From Porticoccaceae bacterium (lineage in GTDB: Bacteria > Pseudomonadota > Gammaproteobacteria > Pseudomonadales > Porticoccaceae), in assembly GCA_021773435.1 (NCBI GenBank), contig JAJFKC010000014.1, forward strand, positions 1 through 64,000: a stretch of 64,000 bases of DNA, read 5' to 3'. Below are positions 1-7,914 of this stretch, one piece after another. The notes under the pieces were generated by a model, which saw only the letters and a program-made list of their open reading frames with translations, made no database searches and had not been told where the DNA came from. The position numbers were made by a program, and so were the translations under genes. Each line of letters begins with the position of its first letter. Positions within the stretch are counted from its first letter, which is position 1.

Positions 1-59
1 AAGAGTACTTGTCTCATCATTTTGAGGCGAAGCCCAATGCAGATTTCGAGATTGAGTAA
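1..59 (+). CDS. C-terminal tail of an unidentified gene (truncated by window edge)
   Basis: Frame 3 is open from the window edge to a TAA at 57-59 and reads EYLSHHFEAKPNADFEIE. The other two forward frames give no better tail. The hairpins that follow at 63-130 fit the end of a transcription unit. Only 18 residues are visible, so no family can be assigned. Confidence 0.4.
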   Translation, partial: EYLSHHFEAKPNADFEIE

Positions 60-62
60 TAG

Positions 63-130
63 ACCGGCAGGGCCGGTATTTGGTGGGACTTTCAGTCCCT
101 CAATCGAACCCACCGTCTTTTAGACGGTGG
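63..130 (+). terminator. Three consecutive perfect hairpins, probable terminator region
   Basis: Three perfect stem-loops lie head to tail: ACCGGC/GCCGGT (63-68, 72-77, 3-nt loop), GGGACT/AGTCCC (85-90, 94-99, 3-nt loop) and CCACCGTC/GACGGTGG (110-117, 123-130, 5-nt loop). The last is followed by TTGTT, a poor U-tract. Termination is the simplest reading. The layout also resembles the structured right end of IS200/IS605-type elements, but no transposase is visible. Confidence 0.5.
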
Positions 131-231
131 TTGTTAAGTCAATAAAAACTTCTTTACTGAAAGTTTCAGCTTTAGAACCCGCCGTATTTAAGTATATTCC
201 TATTTATTGTTATTTATGAGGTGCAGGAAAG

Positions 232-1464
232 ATGAACGATCCAAAGCCACTAGTTGATTCAGAACCCCTGTTTAAAGGCATTAAAGTACTAGAAATAGCC
301 ACCTATATTTTTGGGCCCGGCAGTGCGGCTATCCTTTCGGATTTTGGCGCTGACGTGATTAAAATCGAAGCGCCAGGCCGTGGCGACCCATTACGCTACG
401 CCCATAAAGCGCCGCCGTTTGTACCCCTTGATTTCAGCTATATCTGGCAGCAGGACAACCGCAATAAGCGCAGTATTGGCCTCGACATGAAAACACCTGA
501 AGGCCGAGAGATTTTATTAGCGCTGGTGCGAGAAGCCGATGTGTTAATCACCAACTTCCCGCCTGATGTATTAGAACGCCTGAAAATTCGTTATGAAGAC
601 CTTGCGCCTGAAAACGAGCGCTTGATTTACGGACAAATTACCGGCTTTGGCGAAAAAGGCCCTGAAGCCAGCGCACCGGGTTTTGATGCCACCGCCTACT
701 GGGCGCGTTCCGGCCTTATGGACCTGGTTCGTACCGCCAACAGTGAACCCAGTATTTCCGGCCCGGGTATGGGCGACCATCCCAGCGCTATGACCATGTA
801 TGCCGCCATCATGACCGGGCTATATAAAAGGGAACGCACCGGGCGCGGTGGCAAGGTCCACAGCAGCTTATTGGCCAATGGCCTGTGGACAGCCTCCAGT
901 TCACTCTCCTGTATTTTGGCCGGCGGTGGCGCTGCGCCTCGGCCCGACCCCGCCCAACCGACCAATGCGCTGTTAAATCATTATCAAACCCGGGACGATC
1001 GCTGGCTAATCCTGGTCATCCTCCACCAGAAAAAACACTGGCCCAACCTGCTTAAAGCGCTAGACCGGGAAGATCTTCTCGACGACCCGCGCTTTACCGA
1101 TATACAGCAACGTAACGAATATGCTGCTCTACTGGGTTCTGTCCTGGCAGAGACCTTTAAGACCCGAGATTTACTCGAATGGCGCGAGCGGCTGGGCGCA
1201 CAAAAATTAACCTTTAGTGTTCTTGCTACCATGGAAGAAGTTATTGATGACCCCCAGGTGCTGGCTAACGATATGCTGATTGATGTCGAGGGTCACGATT
1301 ATGGCCGAGGTCAGGCAGTTAATAGCCCGTTTTGGGTAGAAGGCTCGGATAAAGTGCCAGCCCATGTTGGCCCGGAACCCGGTGCTAACGGCTCAGATAT
1401 TCTTCGTGATCTCGGCTATAGCGACGACAAGATAACGACACTCAGTGAAAAAGGCGTGATATAA
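232..1464 (+). CDS. CaiB/BaiF family (class III) CoA-transferase
   Basis: A 410-residue protein, the usual length for family III CoA-transferases, which move CoA between carboxylic acids through an aspartyl-CoA thioester. The N-terminal block FGADVIKIEAPGRGDPLR (~38-55) is the family nucleotide/CoA-binding signature. D152 in PGFDATAYWA fits the catalytic Asp. ATG 232 follows an AGGAAAG Shine-Dalgarno. It probably activates or exchanges CoA on a substrate for the beta-oxidation genes nearby; the substrate cannot be read from sequence. The stop codon lies in a 7-bp perfect tandem repeat (1459-1472). Confidence 0.93.
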   Translation: MNDPKPLVDSEPLFKGIKVLEIATYIFGPGSAAILSDFGADVIKIEAPGRGDPLRYAHKAPPFVPLDFSYIWQQDNRNKRSIGLDMKTPEGREILLALVREADVLITNFPPDVLERLKIRYEDLAPENERLIYGQITGFGEKGPEASAPGFDATAYWARSGLMDLVRTANSEPSISGPGMGDHPSAMTMYAAIMTGLYKRERTGRGGKVHSSLLANGLWTASSSLSCILAGGGAAPRPDPAQPTNALLNHYQTRDDRWLILVILHQKKHWPNLLKALDREDLLDDPRFTDIQQRNEYAALLGSVLAETFKTRDLLEWRERLGAQKLTFSVLATMEEVIDDPQVLANDMLIDVEGHDYGRGQAVNSPFWVEGSDKVPAHVGPEPGANGSDILRDLGYSDDKITTLSEKGVI

Positions 1465-1472
1465 AATATAAA
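1459..1472. repeat. 7-bp tandem repeat x2 over a stop codon
   Basis: ATATAAA is repeated perfectly at 1459-1465 and 1466-1472. The TAA stop of the CoA-transferase (1462-1464) lies inside the first copy. It is the shortest member of the short tandem repeats seen throughout the window and could be chance. Confidence 0.5.
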
Positions 1473-1559
1473 CTGTATGAAGACGTGCCAACTTCGCGCG
1501 CTATAAACCAGCTCAATCCAGCTCTATAAAGACCCGTTCAAAGAACTCAGGAATATGCG

Positions 1560-2702
1560 ATGACTAATGACGCAATTAGACCGTTCACAATCTCAGTATC
1601 AGACGATGTGCTGAATGATTTAAAACAACGCCTGGCAAATACGCGCTGGCCCGAAAAAGAAACCGTCGACGACTGGTCTCAGGGCATGCCTCTGTCCTAT
1701 ACCCAGGAAGTATGCCAATACTGGCTTGACGAATATGACTGGCGCGCCCGCGAGGCTCTGCTCAATCGTTATGATCAGTTCATAACCGAAATTGAAGGTA
1801 TCGATATCCATTTCATCCATGCCCGCTCGCCTCACCCCAGCGCACGACCACTGGTTATTACTCACGGCTGGCCAGGCTCCATCGTTGAATTTCAGAAAGT
1901 GATCGGCCCCTTAATTGACCCTGTGGCTCACGGTGGCAAAGCTGCGGACGCTTTCCATGTGGTTTGCCCGACCCTGCCCGGCTACGGATTTTCTGGTAAG
2001 CCTAACAAACCCGGTTGGGATATCGGTAAAATCGCCGGTGCCTGGAACCAGCTAATGCGACGACTCGGTTACGATAAATATTTTGCCCAGGGAGGAGACT
2101 GGGGTGGGCTGGTCACGGCCACCATCGGTGAGCAAAATCTTGGCAACTGCGAGGCGATTCATCTGAATATAGCCCTTGTTGAACCGGACCCAGCAACAAT
2201 GGACAAGCTCTTGCCCATAGAGGAGCGCGCCCTGGCCAGCGCCAAACACTATGCTGATAACGACTCTGGCTATTCCAAGCAACAAAGCACCCGGCCGCAA
2301 ACTGTCGCTTACGGCCTGACCGACTCGCCGGTGGGACAGATGGCCTGGATAGTGGAAAAATACTGGTCCTGGATGGATTGCGACGGTCATCCTGAGAACG
2401 TGCTGACTAAAGATGAGTTACTCGACAATGTTATGCTTTACTGGTGCACTGCGAGTGCGGGATCTTCCGCAAGGCTTTACTGGCACAGCTTTAATAATCT
2501 ATCGACCGGCGATATTGATCTGCCCACCGGTTGCAGTATTTATCCGAAAGAAATTTTCCTGGCCTCACGCCGCTGGGCTGAGCGGCGCTATAAAAACCTG
2601 ATTCACTGGAATGAGCTGGATAAGGGCGGACACTTCCCTGCTTTTGAATTGCCCGAGGTCTTTATAAAAGAAGTGCGCGACTGCTTTGGCACGATGAGGT
2701 AG
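1560..2702 (+). CDS. Epoxide hydrolase, alpha/beta-hydrolase with EHN N-terminal domain
   Basis: A 380-residue microsomal-type epoxide hydrolase, predicted to add water to epoxides to give diols. Residues ~5-115 match the EHN (epoxide hydrolase N-terminal) region. HGWPG (102-106) is the oxyanion-hole motif, D180 in GGDWGG is the expected nucleophile, and H358 in GGHFPAFE the expected base. No signal peptide is visible. ATG 1560 has AGGAA upstream at proper spacing. It follows the CoA-transferase by 95 bp on the same strand and is closed by the hairpin at 2750-2784. It may also act in detoxification alongside the GST encoded next to it. Confidence 0.93.
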   Translation: MTNDAIRPFTISVSDDVLNDLKQRLANTRWPEKETVDDWSQGMPLSYTQEVCQYWLDEYDWRAREALLNRYDQFITEIEGIDIHFIHARSPHPSARPLVITHGWPGSIVEFQKVIGPLIDPVAHGGKAADAFHVVCPTLPGYGFSGKPNKPGWDIGKIAGAWNQLMRRLGYDKYFAQGGDWGGLVTATIGEQNLGNCEAIHLNIALVEPDPATMDKLLPIEERALASAKHYADNDSGYSKQQSTRPQTVAYGLTDSPVGQMAWIVEKYWSWMDCDGHPENVLTKDELLDNVMLYWCTASAGSSARLYWHSFNNLSTGDIDLPTGCSIYPKEIFLASRRWAERRYKNLIHWNELDKGGHFPAFELPEVFIKEVRDCFGTMR

Positions 2703-2715
2703 CGCTACCACCATT

Positions 2716-2751
2716 GACATCACTATCGACATCACCATCGACATCACTACC
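2716..2751. repeat. 12-bp tandem repeat x3
   Basis: GACATCACTATC (2716-2727), GACATCACCATC (2728-2739) and GACATCACTACC (2740-2751) are back to back, starting 14 bp after the epoxide hydrolase stop. The last unit runs into the left arm of the terminator hairpin. Confidence 0.85.
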
Positions 2752-2784
2752 ACTGAGACCAAAACTGCACACTGGTCTCAGTGG
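2750..2784 (+). terminator. Rho-independent-like terminator after epoxide hydrolase
   Basis: A perfect 12-bp stem, CCACTGAGACCA (2750-2761) with TGGTCTCAGTGG (2773-2784), has an 11-nt loop and is followed by CTTATTTC. It lies between the convergent epoxide hydrolase and GST genes and may serve both strands. Confidence 0.7.
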
Positions 2785-2865
2785 CTTATTTCATAGAAAC
2801 ACCGTAGCAGCTAATATCCATAGATCAAAAGGCTAAACTAATAAATCAAAAGATTGGCGCCAAAC

Positions 2866-3516
2866 CTAACCCCTCATGCCCGATGCTGCACAGCTTGAGT
2901 GCAAACTGGCTTCAGCGCTAGGCCTTGAATTCATTCGTTGAAACCAGGCGCTGATATTTTTTAACTCGGCATCAATCGGCTGGCCAACACCCTGAGCGAA
3001 GTCCATGCAGCAATATAAAATCATATCGGCCAAACCGACATTGGCGCCTGCGATATAGTCGTTCCCCTCTAGTAATCCATCCAGCCATTTGAGCCCATCC
3101 TGAGCTTTGGCTTTAAGCCCATCGGCGGCTTCAGGAATGCAATAAAGCCTATCTTTAAACAGTCCCAGTCCCTCGGCGTAGCGAAAACCGTTATACATAT
3201 GCTCGGTGATACCCAGTTCGACGCGACGCACCCACATGCTGCTCACCGCACGGCTCTCCGGTGTGTCACCCAGAATGGCCGGCGTAGGATGTTTCTCTTC
3301 CAGGTATTGGCACATGGTGGTGGTCTCGGCAATGACGGTACCATCGTCTAGCTCAAGTGCGGGCATCTGTCCGCCTGGGTTTCTATCGGTATATGACTTT
3401 TCTCGGTTTTGCCCGCCCATCAAGTCAAGTTCTTCCTTCGGCAACTCAATGCCTTTTTCAGCCATAAACATGCGGACCATTCGGGGGTTAGGGCCAAAAG
3501 AATCTATTAATTTCAT
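2866..3516 (-). CDS. Glutathione S-transferase family protein
   Basis: A 216-residue cytosolic GST-fold protein. The thioredoxin-like N-terminal domain (~1-80) includes GGQMPALELDDG with the cis-Pro and the ETTTMCQYLEE glutathione-binding loop that follows. The all-alpha C-terminal domain carries NVGLADMILY, the N-capping motif. I start at ATG 3516, which has GGAG six bases upstream, rather than at the ATG four codons earlier. It likely conjugates or reduces electrophiles, or acts in catabolism. The final ~15 residues are rich in S, C and A, unlike a typical GST end. Confidence 0.88.
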   Translation of the reverse strand: MKLIDSFGPNPRMVRMFMAEKGIELPKEELDLMGGQNREKSYTDRNPGGQMPALELDDGTVIAETTTMCQYLEEKHPTPAILGDTPESRAVSSMWVRRVELGITEHMYNGFRYAEGLGLFKDRLYCIPEAADGLKAKAQDGLKWLDGLLEGNDYIAGANVGLADMILYCCMDFAQGVGQPIDAELKNISAWFQRMNSRPSAEASLHSSCAASGMRG

Positions 3517-3656
3517 GGCGTACTCCAATATTATGAATGCGGTTGGTTATCGGTTAGGGGTTAGTTCAAACGTTGCCATACTAGCATTTATTATTCTTTT
3601 TAATACAATACGCTTTCTCGGATATCCACTTACAAAATAAGGAACATGGTAGACCG

Positions 3657-4223
3657 ATGAGTGATGAAGTATCTTCGTTAGATTTCGGCCCCCTAACCCA
3701 ATTAATCGGTACCTGGCGCGGCAATAAAGGCATTGATGTAGCACCGGAACCAGAAGGCGATGAAACGCACCCCTACTATGAAACGCTGACTTTTGAACCC
3801 GTCGGCGATATTACCAATGCCGGCAAGCAAACCTTAGTGGTATTACATTATCGACAGATTGTGCAACGAAAAACTGATAATGAAATATTTCACGACGAAA
3901 CGGGATACTGGATATGGGATAAAGCTGCAAGCACGATAATACAATCTTTAACGATCCCCCGTGCTGTGGCAGTACTGGCTGGAGGCCAATACAATAACAA
4001 ACTGGAAAGTAGCAAAGTGACTCTGGAAGTGGGAGCGAAAATTGATGACCCGGACTGGTCAATCCTTCAGTCGCCGTTTATGAAAGATAACGCAAAGACA
4101 ATCGCGTTCAGCCACAAAATATCCGTAGAAAAAGATCAACTAAGCTATTCGGAAACCACCACGCTTGATATTTATGGGCGCATTATGGAACACACCGACA
4201 GTAACGAACTCACACGCTGCTAA
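3657..4223 (+). CDS. Nitrobindin-like / FABP-like heme-binding beta-barrel protein (DUF1794 type)
   Basis: A 188-residue protein. The opening LTQLIGTWRGNKG (~13-25) is typical of nitrobindin-like proteins (THAP4 C-terminal/DUF1794), followed by alternating beta-strand patterns such as ETGYWIWDKA and GGQYNNKLESSKV. Family members form a ten-stranded barrel that may bind heme or a hydrophobic ligand. The usual C-terminal heme-ligand His was not identified with certainty. An AAGGAA lies 12 bases before ATG 3657, a long spacing. A role in binding fatty-acid-like ligands would fit the catabolic surroundings but is inference. Confidence 0.72.
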   Translation: MSDEVSSLDFGPLTQLIGTWRGNKGIDVAPEPEGDETHPYYETLTFEPVGDITNAGKQTLVVLHYRQIVQRKTDNEIFHDETGYWIWDKAASTIIQSLTIPRAVAVLAGGQYNNKLESSKVTLEVGAKIDDPDWSILQSPFMKDNAKTIAFSHKISVEKDQLSYSETTTLDIYGRIMEHTDSNELTRC

Positions 4224-4258
4224 CACTGAGACCGGTCTTTTATGATCTGCAGCCCATT

Positions 4259-4441
4259 TTATTTGGTTTTTGTGCAAAATAGCTTATACCGTTCTGCGGG
4301 TATCTCGTTATCACCCGCCTGCTCCCAGCGCTGCCAAGCTCTGGGGCTAACGTGCACTATATATGCAGCCTGAAGCAGTGTTCAACCAAGGCTTTCTCGG
4401 TGACTCTTTAGCGCAACTGGAGAGGGTCTAGATTCTTTCAT
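4259..4441 (-). pseudogene. Small HTH (XRE-like) regulator with in-frame TGA
   Basis: On the minus strand, from ATG 4441 to TAA 4259, 60 codons read MKESRPSPVALKSHRESLG, then a TGA at 4384-4382, then TLLQAAYIVHVSPRAWQRWE and a 20-residue tail. QAAYIVHVSPRAWQRWEQ is the core helix-turn-helix of the short proteins of pattern LGLT..QAAELVHVSPRTWQRWE. The TGA falls exactly where the family has Leu, so a single point mutation has probably inactivated the gene. No frameshift is needed. It was found by reading the gap by hand. Confidence 0.75.
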
Positions 4442-4541
4442 TGTTGTACCTCATCCATTTACCCTGATGAAATCAAAGCTACATTAAGTACCAGAATGTG
4501 TCTAGCGTACGGCATAATAACTTGGCATTACATTGATCTGG

Positions 4542-4569
4542 AATCAGTGCCCTTGAATCAATGGCCCTG
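4542..4569. repeat. 14-bp degenerate tandem repeat x2
   Basis: AATCAGTGCCCTTG (4542-4555) is followed directly by AATCAATGGCCCTGG (from 4556). With the HTH pseudogene it accounts for the visible structure in the 435-bp gap at 4224-4658. The rest of that gap shows nothing recognisable. Confidence 0.6.
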
Positions 4570-4658
4570 GCAAGTATTACGTGTGCCACACAGCACATGA
4601 CGGTCCTGTCCGTAGCAATAGTTTACACGGCCAGATTCGAACCGAGCCTCATGCAAAA

Positions 4659-5123
4659 TCAGGAAATCAACACGGCAGGATCGCCTGTACACCAGGTCTG
4701 GGTCATGCTGTATTTCTTGATCTTCCAACCTTGATCGGTACGCACCATGTCGTAGGCGTAGTAACCGCCGATCAAGTAATGTTGTTCACTACCATCGGCA
4801 CGCTTCTGCACATGTTGCGCCTGAACATAAGATCGACTCTTCGCCGCGTTACCGTCAATATCGTGGCTGTGGTTGGTGATCATGTGCTGAGTGGCCGTTA
4901 AGGGTTCGATTAGCCTGGCCGCTGCTGCAACCCATTTATCGGCACCGTGGCAGACATTGCCCGGCAGTACACCAGTGAAATCCGCCTCGAGATCTTCCGT
5001 AAAGCAGCTCCGGAAAAGCTCCCAATCGCGCTGATCTACGCCCGCTGCATAGTTATTAAGAATGTCACTCAATTCGGCTCTATCTCTGAGTATCTGTGTG
5101 TTAATCTCCGCGAAACTAGACAT
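4659..5123 (-). CDS. SnoaL-like / NTF2-fold protein
   Basis: A 154-residue protein with the SnoaL-like order: an N-terminal helix AELSDILNNYAAGVDQRDWELFRSCFTEDLEADF (here given as the region ~16-49), then strands with HMITNHSHDIDGN and a C-terminal GYYAYDMVRTDQGWKIKK. This polyketide cyclase/dehydratase-like fold often serves as a small hydratase, isomerase or ligand-binding protein. GAGG lies eight bases upstream of ATG 5123. It precedes the LLM gene on the other side of a 61-bp gap but the order of transcription puts it downstream of that gene, so they may be co-transcribed. Confidence 0.8.
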   Translation of the reverse strand: MSSFAEINTQILRDRAELSDILNNYAAGVDQRDWELFRSCFTEDLEADFTGVLPGNVCHGADKWVAAAARLIEPLTATQHMITNHSHDIDGNAAKSRSYVQAQHVQKRADGSEQHYLIGGYYAYDMVRTDQGWKIKKYSMTQTWCTGDPAVLIS

Positions 5124-5184
5124 AATAAAGACCTCATAACTTCATATATTTTAGTATCTTATGACTTATATGTAATGTATATAA

Positions 5185-6048
5185 TTAATTATTTAACACT
5201 TCGTCAGCCAGCTCATTGAGCTCCTGAAGAATATCATCGAGCTCCAAATTTTTAAGCCACAAAATCACCCGCCCGGCACCCGCATCCTCGAGGGCCTTAA
5301 TTTGCTCGGGGCGACGAAATTGTCCGTGCATACCAAATACTGTGAAATCAATAGTTGATATATCTCGATTGGCAGCCGCAGCCAAAGTCCTAATTTGCTG
5401 CACGCCCGCTGCAAATTGCTCGACACCGTCGACTACCGGCATCCAGCCATCACCCCATTCGACCACCCTTTTAAATGCCAGTTGGCTGCCTATATTGCCC
5501 AGTAGAATCGGCGGATAAGGCTTGTGGGTTGGCTTGGGATAACAGCGCACTGCAGGGAAGTCTACATATTTTCCGTGATACTCGGATTCTTCGTCCTGCC
5601 AAAGTACCTTCATCGCCGCAATATGGTCTTTCACCTGAGACCAGCGATGGTCAAAATCACCACCGAGAATTTCGCACTCCTCTCGATTCCAGCCAGCACC
5701 AATGCCAAACAGAAAGCGGCCACCTGAAGCATCATCTAACGTGGCAATTTGTTTAGCCATAAGCAGTGGATTGCGTTCCGGGACGAGACAGATACCCGTG
5801 CCCAGCTTGATGGTTGTGGTCGTTGCGGACGCTCGCGACAGTGCAATCAGCGGATCGGGGATTTGCCAAAGCGTACGCGGCGGCTTTTGCCCCGGCTTAA
5901 CACCTGGATAACCCGTACTGGACTCCACCGGCAAGATGGTATGATCCGGCAGCCAGTAAGACTCGAAGCCCAAATCCTCAGCATGTTTTGCAACAACTGC
6001 CGGGTCGGCATCGCTATTTGCTAATACCTGGGTGATACCTATTTTCAT
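5185..6048 (-). CDS. LLM class flavin/F420-dependent oxidoreductase
   Basis: A 287-residue TIM-barrel luciferase-like monooxygenase-family protein. MKIGITQVLANSDADP, then AEDLGFESYWLPDHT, the loop GICLVPERNPLLMAKQIATLD, and GRFLFGIGAGWNREECE with the strand-5 G-x-G-x-G are hallmarks of the TIGR03619-type F420-dependent subgroup. The protein could use F420H2 or FMN; sequence alone does not decide. ATG 6048 has GGGAGA upstream. A deazaflavin-nitroreductase-type gene lies 31 bp upstream on the same strand and a second LLM gene is 1.9 kb away, which favours F420 use. Confidence 0.88.
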   Translation of the reverse strand: MKIGITQVLANSDADPAVVAKHAEDLGFESYWLPDHTILPVESSTGYPGVKPGQKPPRTLWQIPDPLIALSRASATTTTIKLGTGICLVPERNPLLMAKQIATLDDASGGRFLFGIGAGWNREECEILGGDFDHRWSQVKDHIAAMKVLWQDEESEYHGKYVDFPAVRCYPKPTHKPYPPILLGNIGSQLAFKRVVEWGDGWMPVVDGVEQFAAGVQQIRTLAAAANRDISTIDFTVFGMHGQFRRPEQIKALEDAGAGRVILWLKNLELDDILQELNELADEVLNN

Positions 6049-6079
6049 AGTATTTCTCCCTGGATAGGATTAATAAGCG

Positions 6080-6538
6080 TTAGCGCGGCTCTGCAATGAA
6101 TACCGGAATATCCCTACCGGTGCGCTTTTGATAAACATCGTAATCGGGATAATGTTCACAACAAACGGGCCACACCTCAGCCTTTTCTTCCGCATCAGCC
6201 CGCCGTGCGCACAGCTTCATTTTATTGCTTTTGTATTGCACTTCCACCTCTGGATTAACCACAAGATTATTAAACCAGACGGGATTATTCGGCGCACCGC
6301 CCTGGGAGGCAACAATAATCACACCCTCTTTATAGGGCACATGCATAAGCGGAATGACCCGGGTTTTACCGGACTTGGCACCGGTCATGGTCACCAACAT
6401 AATATCGCGACCAGCGAGCTTGCCGAGCAGTCGCCCACCGGTCCACCGATAAATTTTTTCATTAAGCGATGAAAACACCTTGAGGTAAGGAATTATCTTG
6501 GCCATCTCTTCTGACGTTGCGGTTTTTATATTAATCAT
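6080..6538 (-). CDS. Nitroreductase/deazaflavin (F420)-dependent oxidoreductase, DDN family
   Basis: A 152-residue protein with the split-barrel DDN/PF04075 pattern: GGRLLGKLAGRDIMLVTMTGAKSGKTRVIPLMHVPY, then GGAPNNPVWFNNLVVNPEVEVQ (given as regions ~35-70 and ~80-101). The motif TGAKSGKTR binds the deazaflavin phosphate in characterised members. I start at ATG 6538 because homologues lack the first 36 residues of the longer frame, which would overlap the upstream gene. Mycobacterial members use F420H2. It sits between an LLM oxidoreductase and a MoeB-type gene, all on the minus strand. Confidence 0.85.
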   Translation of the reverse strand: MINIKTATSEEMAKIIPYLKVFSSLNEKIYRWTGGRLLGKLAGRDIMLVTMTGAKSGKTRVIPLMHVPYKEGVIIVASQGGAPNNPVWFNNLVVNPEVEVQYKSNKMKLCARRADAEEKAEVWPVCCEHYPDYDVYQKRTGRDIPVFIAEPR

Positions 6539-6575
6539 TGCTATGCCCTTTTTTATTTGGTTGTTGAATTGAATC

Positions 6576-7763
6576 TTACAGAGCGTCCTGCTGTTGACCT
6601 TGTAACCCTTTTTTAAACTGATGTTGTAACCATTGAACAAGCCCACCTTCCAGACTCAAAGCTGTAAAACCTGCATCCCGCAATTGTTGCGCAGCATCCA
6701 AACTGCGCAGCCCGGACTGACAATAGCAAATAATGGTCTTATCTCGGGGCAAGTGCAATATGGCCTCGGAGATTTCGGGCAAAGCGATATGATCGCCACC
6801 GATGTGAAATCCTTGCCGTTCATCGACGCTACGCACGTCGACAACATGGTGTTGATCACCATCGCGAGAGCGATTAAATTGGTCGGGCGATATCAGCATC
6901 GCTTCGCGGGTCTTACTGGATAAGGCGGTATCGCTAATTCTTAGGTAATCAGGCTTAAGCTGATCGAAGCTTTGCTGCTTTCCGCATGCAACGCAGTCTG
7001 ATTTACGCTGCAATTGAATCCGACGGAATTCCAGGTCAAGGGCCTCTATCAACAATAAACTATTGCTCGTTGGTGTCGCTAGTCCAGCCAAATATTTAAT
7101 CGCCTCACCGGCCTGCACCGAACCCACCAGGCCCGGCAAAACGCCGATAACGCCTGCGGTGTTGCAATCAGGAATATCCGTTGGCATGCGAGGAAACAGG
7201 CAGCGAAAACAGGGCCCACCCGGCTCGAACAGAGCACATTGGCCGGAAAATTGATAAACACTGGCAAAAATCCAGGGTTTAGCCCGCTGTACACATAAAT
7301 CATTGATCAGATATCGGGTGGCGAAATTATCGGTGCAGTCGATCACTAAATCGTGATCTTTGATTAACGCCTCGCCATTATCAAGCGTAAAAGCTTGATC
7401 GATAGCCTGTATTTCTATCGATGAATTTATTTGGCTAAGGTGATGTTGCGCAGCGCTGGCCTTCGATAAACCCAGATCTCGCTCAGTGTATAAAACCTGC
7501 CGCTGTAAATTAGTCAACTCGACATCATCGCCATCGATAACGGTCAGTCGACCAATCCCCGCCGCGGCAAGATACAACAGAACGGGGCAGCCAAGCCCAC
7601 CACAACCGACCACCAGCACCTCAGATTGCTTCAACCGAGTCTGACCACCGGCTCCAAACTGTGGCAGCTGGATATGTCGGGTATAACGCAACCACTCTTC
7701 TGAACTAAACACAGAGTTCGTAAAAGCTTCGCTAAACGAGGTTGGCATTTTGAATGATGTCAC
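6576..7763 (-). CDS. ThiF/MoeB-type adenylyltransferase fused to a rhodanese domain
   Basis: A 395-residue protein. Residues ~20-270 are a ThiF/MoeB E1-like domain: GCGGLGCP nucleotide loop, DGDDVELTNLQRQ, two zinc CxxC pairs (CFRC, CVAC), and a Cys in DCNTAGVIGVLPG. Residues ~290-385 are a rhodanese domain with active-site CYCQSGLRS. Such fusions adenylate and then thiocarboxylate a ubiquitin-like sulfur carrier (MoaD/ThiS type) for molybdopterin, thiamine or thiolated metabolites. The start is GTG 7763 with GGAA nearby; ATG 7748 is an alternative. No sulfur-carrier gene is visible nearby. Confidence 0.9.
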   Translation of the reverse strand: MTSFKMPTSFSEAFTNSVFSSEEWLRYTRHIQLPQFGAGGQTRLKQSEVLVVGCGGLGCPVLLYLAAAGIGRLTVIDGDDVELTNLQRQVLYTERDLGLSKASAAQHHLSQINSSIEIQAIDQAFTLDNGEALIKDHDLVIDCTDNFATRYLINDLCVQRAKPWIFASVYQFSGQCALFEPGGPCFRCLFPRMPTDIPDCNTAGVIGVLPGLVGSVQAGEAIKYLAGLATPTSNSLLLIEALDLEFRRIQLQRKSDCVACGKQQSFDQLKPDYLRISDTALSSKTREAMLISPDQFNRSRDGDQHHVVDVRSVDERQGFHIGGDHIALPEISEAILHLPRDKTIICYCQSGLRSLDAAQQLRDAGFTALSLEGGLVQWLQHQFKKGLQGQQQDAL

Positions 7764-7914
7764 ATATTTCCAAGCACCTTGAATGATGCAGCAGAGTCGA
7801 CATCCTGAATTGAATAGCGACGCAGCGTTATTTGCAAGCTATGCTTAGCCGAGTAGTTAGTTATATCGCAATAATCACAGTGCTATATATACACGACCCA
7901 GGAGGATTCCCACT

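Noticed and set aside
3206-3640. 144-codon plus-strand frame over the GST gene
   Set aside because: Mostly antisense to GST; composition rich in S, C and P, no family features.
4581-4901. 106-codon plus-strand frame
   Set aside because: Overlaps the SnoaL-like gene antisense and the gap; no coding features.
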